64,000 nucleotides of DNA from AWTP1-13 sp963814055 (GTDB lineage Bacteria; Pseudomonadota; Alphaproteobacteria; Rhizobiales; Hyphomicrobiaceae). How positions within the stretch are numbered: position 1 is the first letter of the stretch; the number at the start of each line of letters is the position of its first letter. A program made the translations under genes and the position numbers. The stretch is taken from contig CAWFBJ010000017.1 in the NCBI GenBank assembly GCA_963814055.1, positions 310,001-374,000 on the forward strand. The letters run 5' to 3'. The notes under the pieces were generated by a model that was given only the letters and a program-made list of their open reading frames with translations, did not search any database and had not been told where the DNA came from. Positions 63,245 through 64,000 of the stretch are shown here, piece after piece.

Positions 63245-63457
63245 ATGCTCAAGGACGTTGAGAAGGACGGTGAAGTCCTGCTGCTCAAGGACGGGCGCCG
63301 GTTGAAAGTGAACAACTCCGACGATGCAACGGTGGCTTCGGTCTGGATGCCATCGACCCACGTGACCTTGCGCAAAAGCAAAGGCCGCGTCGCCAGCGTG
63401 CGTGTAACCAACGAAGAGACGGGCGAGACGGTTTCGGCGACAACGATAGCAAGTTGA
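63245..63457 (+). CDS. Small conserved hypothetical protein
   Basis: 70 residues from ATG 63245 (MLKDVEKDGEVLLLKDGRRL); a TTG at 63230 would add five residues. Continues KVNNSDDATVASVWMPSTHV, TLRKSKGRVASVRVTNEETG. The alternating strands look like a small SH3/OB-type beta barrel. Cytoplasmic by composition. No named family recognised. Confidence 0.6.
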   Translation: MLKDVEKDGEVLLLKDGRRLKVNNSDDATVASVWMPSTHVTLRKSKGRVASVRVTNEETGETVSATTIAS

Positions 63458-63537
63458 ACGTACGGGGAACCGGCGGCCTCGCATGCTCGCCGGCAATCCT
63501 TCGAGCGAAAAGGGTTTCTTCGAGGCTCCGCAGGACG

Positions 63538-63568
63538 AAGGCCCGCCAGCATGTCGCCAGCGGGCCTT
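63538..63568. terminator. Hairpin after the small secreted peptide gene
   Basis: AAGGCCCGC (63538-63546) pairs with GCGGGCCTT (63560-63568). It lies 22 bp past the stop of the minus-strand gene at 63590. No clear U-tract follows on that strand. Confidence 0.45.
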
Positions 63569-63589
63569 GTTGTCGGAATTCGACAGCCG

Positions 63590-63721
63590 TTACGTGGCGT
63601 GTCCGCCACGGCCTTCCTTGTCGAGCTGCTCGATCGAGAACCCCTCGTCGGCAGCAGCGGCCGGCGCAACGGCGCCAGCAAGGAACGACAGCGCCACAAG
63701 GGCGGATACGATGATCTTCAT
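63590..63721 (-). CDS. Very small secreted peptide
   Basis: 43 residues from ATG 63721, too short for routine calling. MKIIVSALVALSFLAGAVAP ends in AAAAD, a good signal peptidase I site, leaving a mature peptide of about 18 residues (EGFSIEQLDKEGRGGHAT). Short exported peptides of this build, with a D-x-E-G-R-G-G-H tail, occur widely in Rhizobiales as I recall. A hairpin follows the stop. Function unknown. Confidence 0.65.
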   Translation of the reverse strand: MKIIVSALVALSFLAGAVAPAAAADEGFSIEQLDKEGRGGHAT

Positions 63722-64000
63722 GATCTATCTCCGAAGGTTTGTTTGCTTTGATCGGGGCTTCGCGCCTCGTGGCCATGAAGTAGGGATTGTTAGCAAGTGC
63801 GAAAGGCGTGATCGCGCGTGTGTGATAGACAGTGATTGGCACCCACGGTTCCTGGCACCAGTGTCAGAAGAGCGGCTTGCTTGCGCGGGGCACCCAACTA
63901 TCCCAGCGGCGTGTCTTCGACCGCCAGCTGGAGCGCAAGCTGATCCGCGGCGGCACTCTTGCAGCGCATTGCCACGCGTGGGCGCCCTTCCTACATTCCG
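63722..64000. other. Right edge, no gene seen
   Basis: About 280 bp holding the promoter of the small secreted peptide. No complete gene could be supported; a gene entering from outside the window cannot be excluded. Confidence 0.3.

Overview
The window reads as a GC-rich alphaproteobacterial chromosome, most likely Hyphomicrobiales. Support for this is the eno/pdh cluster whose E1-beta subunit carries its own lipoyl domain, the orphan TAXI-type solute receptors, a complete livHMGF set, PAS-rich sensor kinases and rhizobial-type small secreted proteins. I cannot place it to genus. No rRNA, tRNA or CRISPR array was recognised.

Layout. 1-4310 (minus): two tandem copies of a cassette pairing a TAXI-family periplasmic receptor with a Sel1-repeat exported protein; the second is cut by the window edge. 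4634-6595: thrS. 6380-22258: an integrative element in the 3' end of thrS, bounded by a perfect 185-bp direct repeat, with a tyrosine recombinase next to thrS. Its cargo is a mosaic of phage remnants (HTH-adenine methyltransferase, terminase small subunit, AlpA-like regulators), a membrane protein probably of the DUF6161 type, sensor kinase pieces, a short FUSC protein, a PRC-barrel protein and many small orphans, several broken. 22530-28105: an M23 peptidase and the queuosine-precursor genes queF, queD, queE, yhhQ and queC, with an SDR oxidoreductase and small proteins between. 28232-37450: eno, pdhA, pdhB, pdhC, lpd with a cupin, a GFA-type protein and two paralogous lipoproteins inside. 37610-46518: MFS exporter, GlsB-type protein, purB, epoxide hydrolase with divergent LysR regulator, DadA-like oxidoreductase, P1 peptidase. 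46615-51416: a GAF histidine kinase facing a very large multi-PAS hybrid kinase. 51605-58793: branched-chain amino acid ABC system (livK separate from livH-M-G-F) and a membrane-anchored winged-helix protein. 58912-63721: uracil-DNA glycosylase family protein, MBL hydrolase, GST, a six-TM histidine kinase behind a CtrA-like site, and small proteins.

Two general cautions. First, an unusual number of genes (queC, lpd, pdhC tail, both lipoproteins, MFS, DadA-like, hybrid kinase, island methyltransferase) each need one or two single-base corrections, almost all removal of one extra base, to read through. For housekeeping genes I suspect sequence error rather than true decay, and I give the approximate position of each. 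Second, several families of palindromic or dispersed short repeats lie between genes. One sits inside the pdhC linker and another has duplicated the start of livF.
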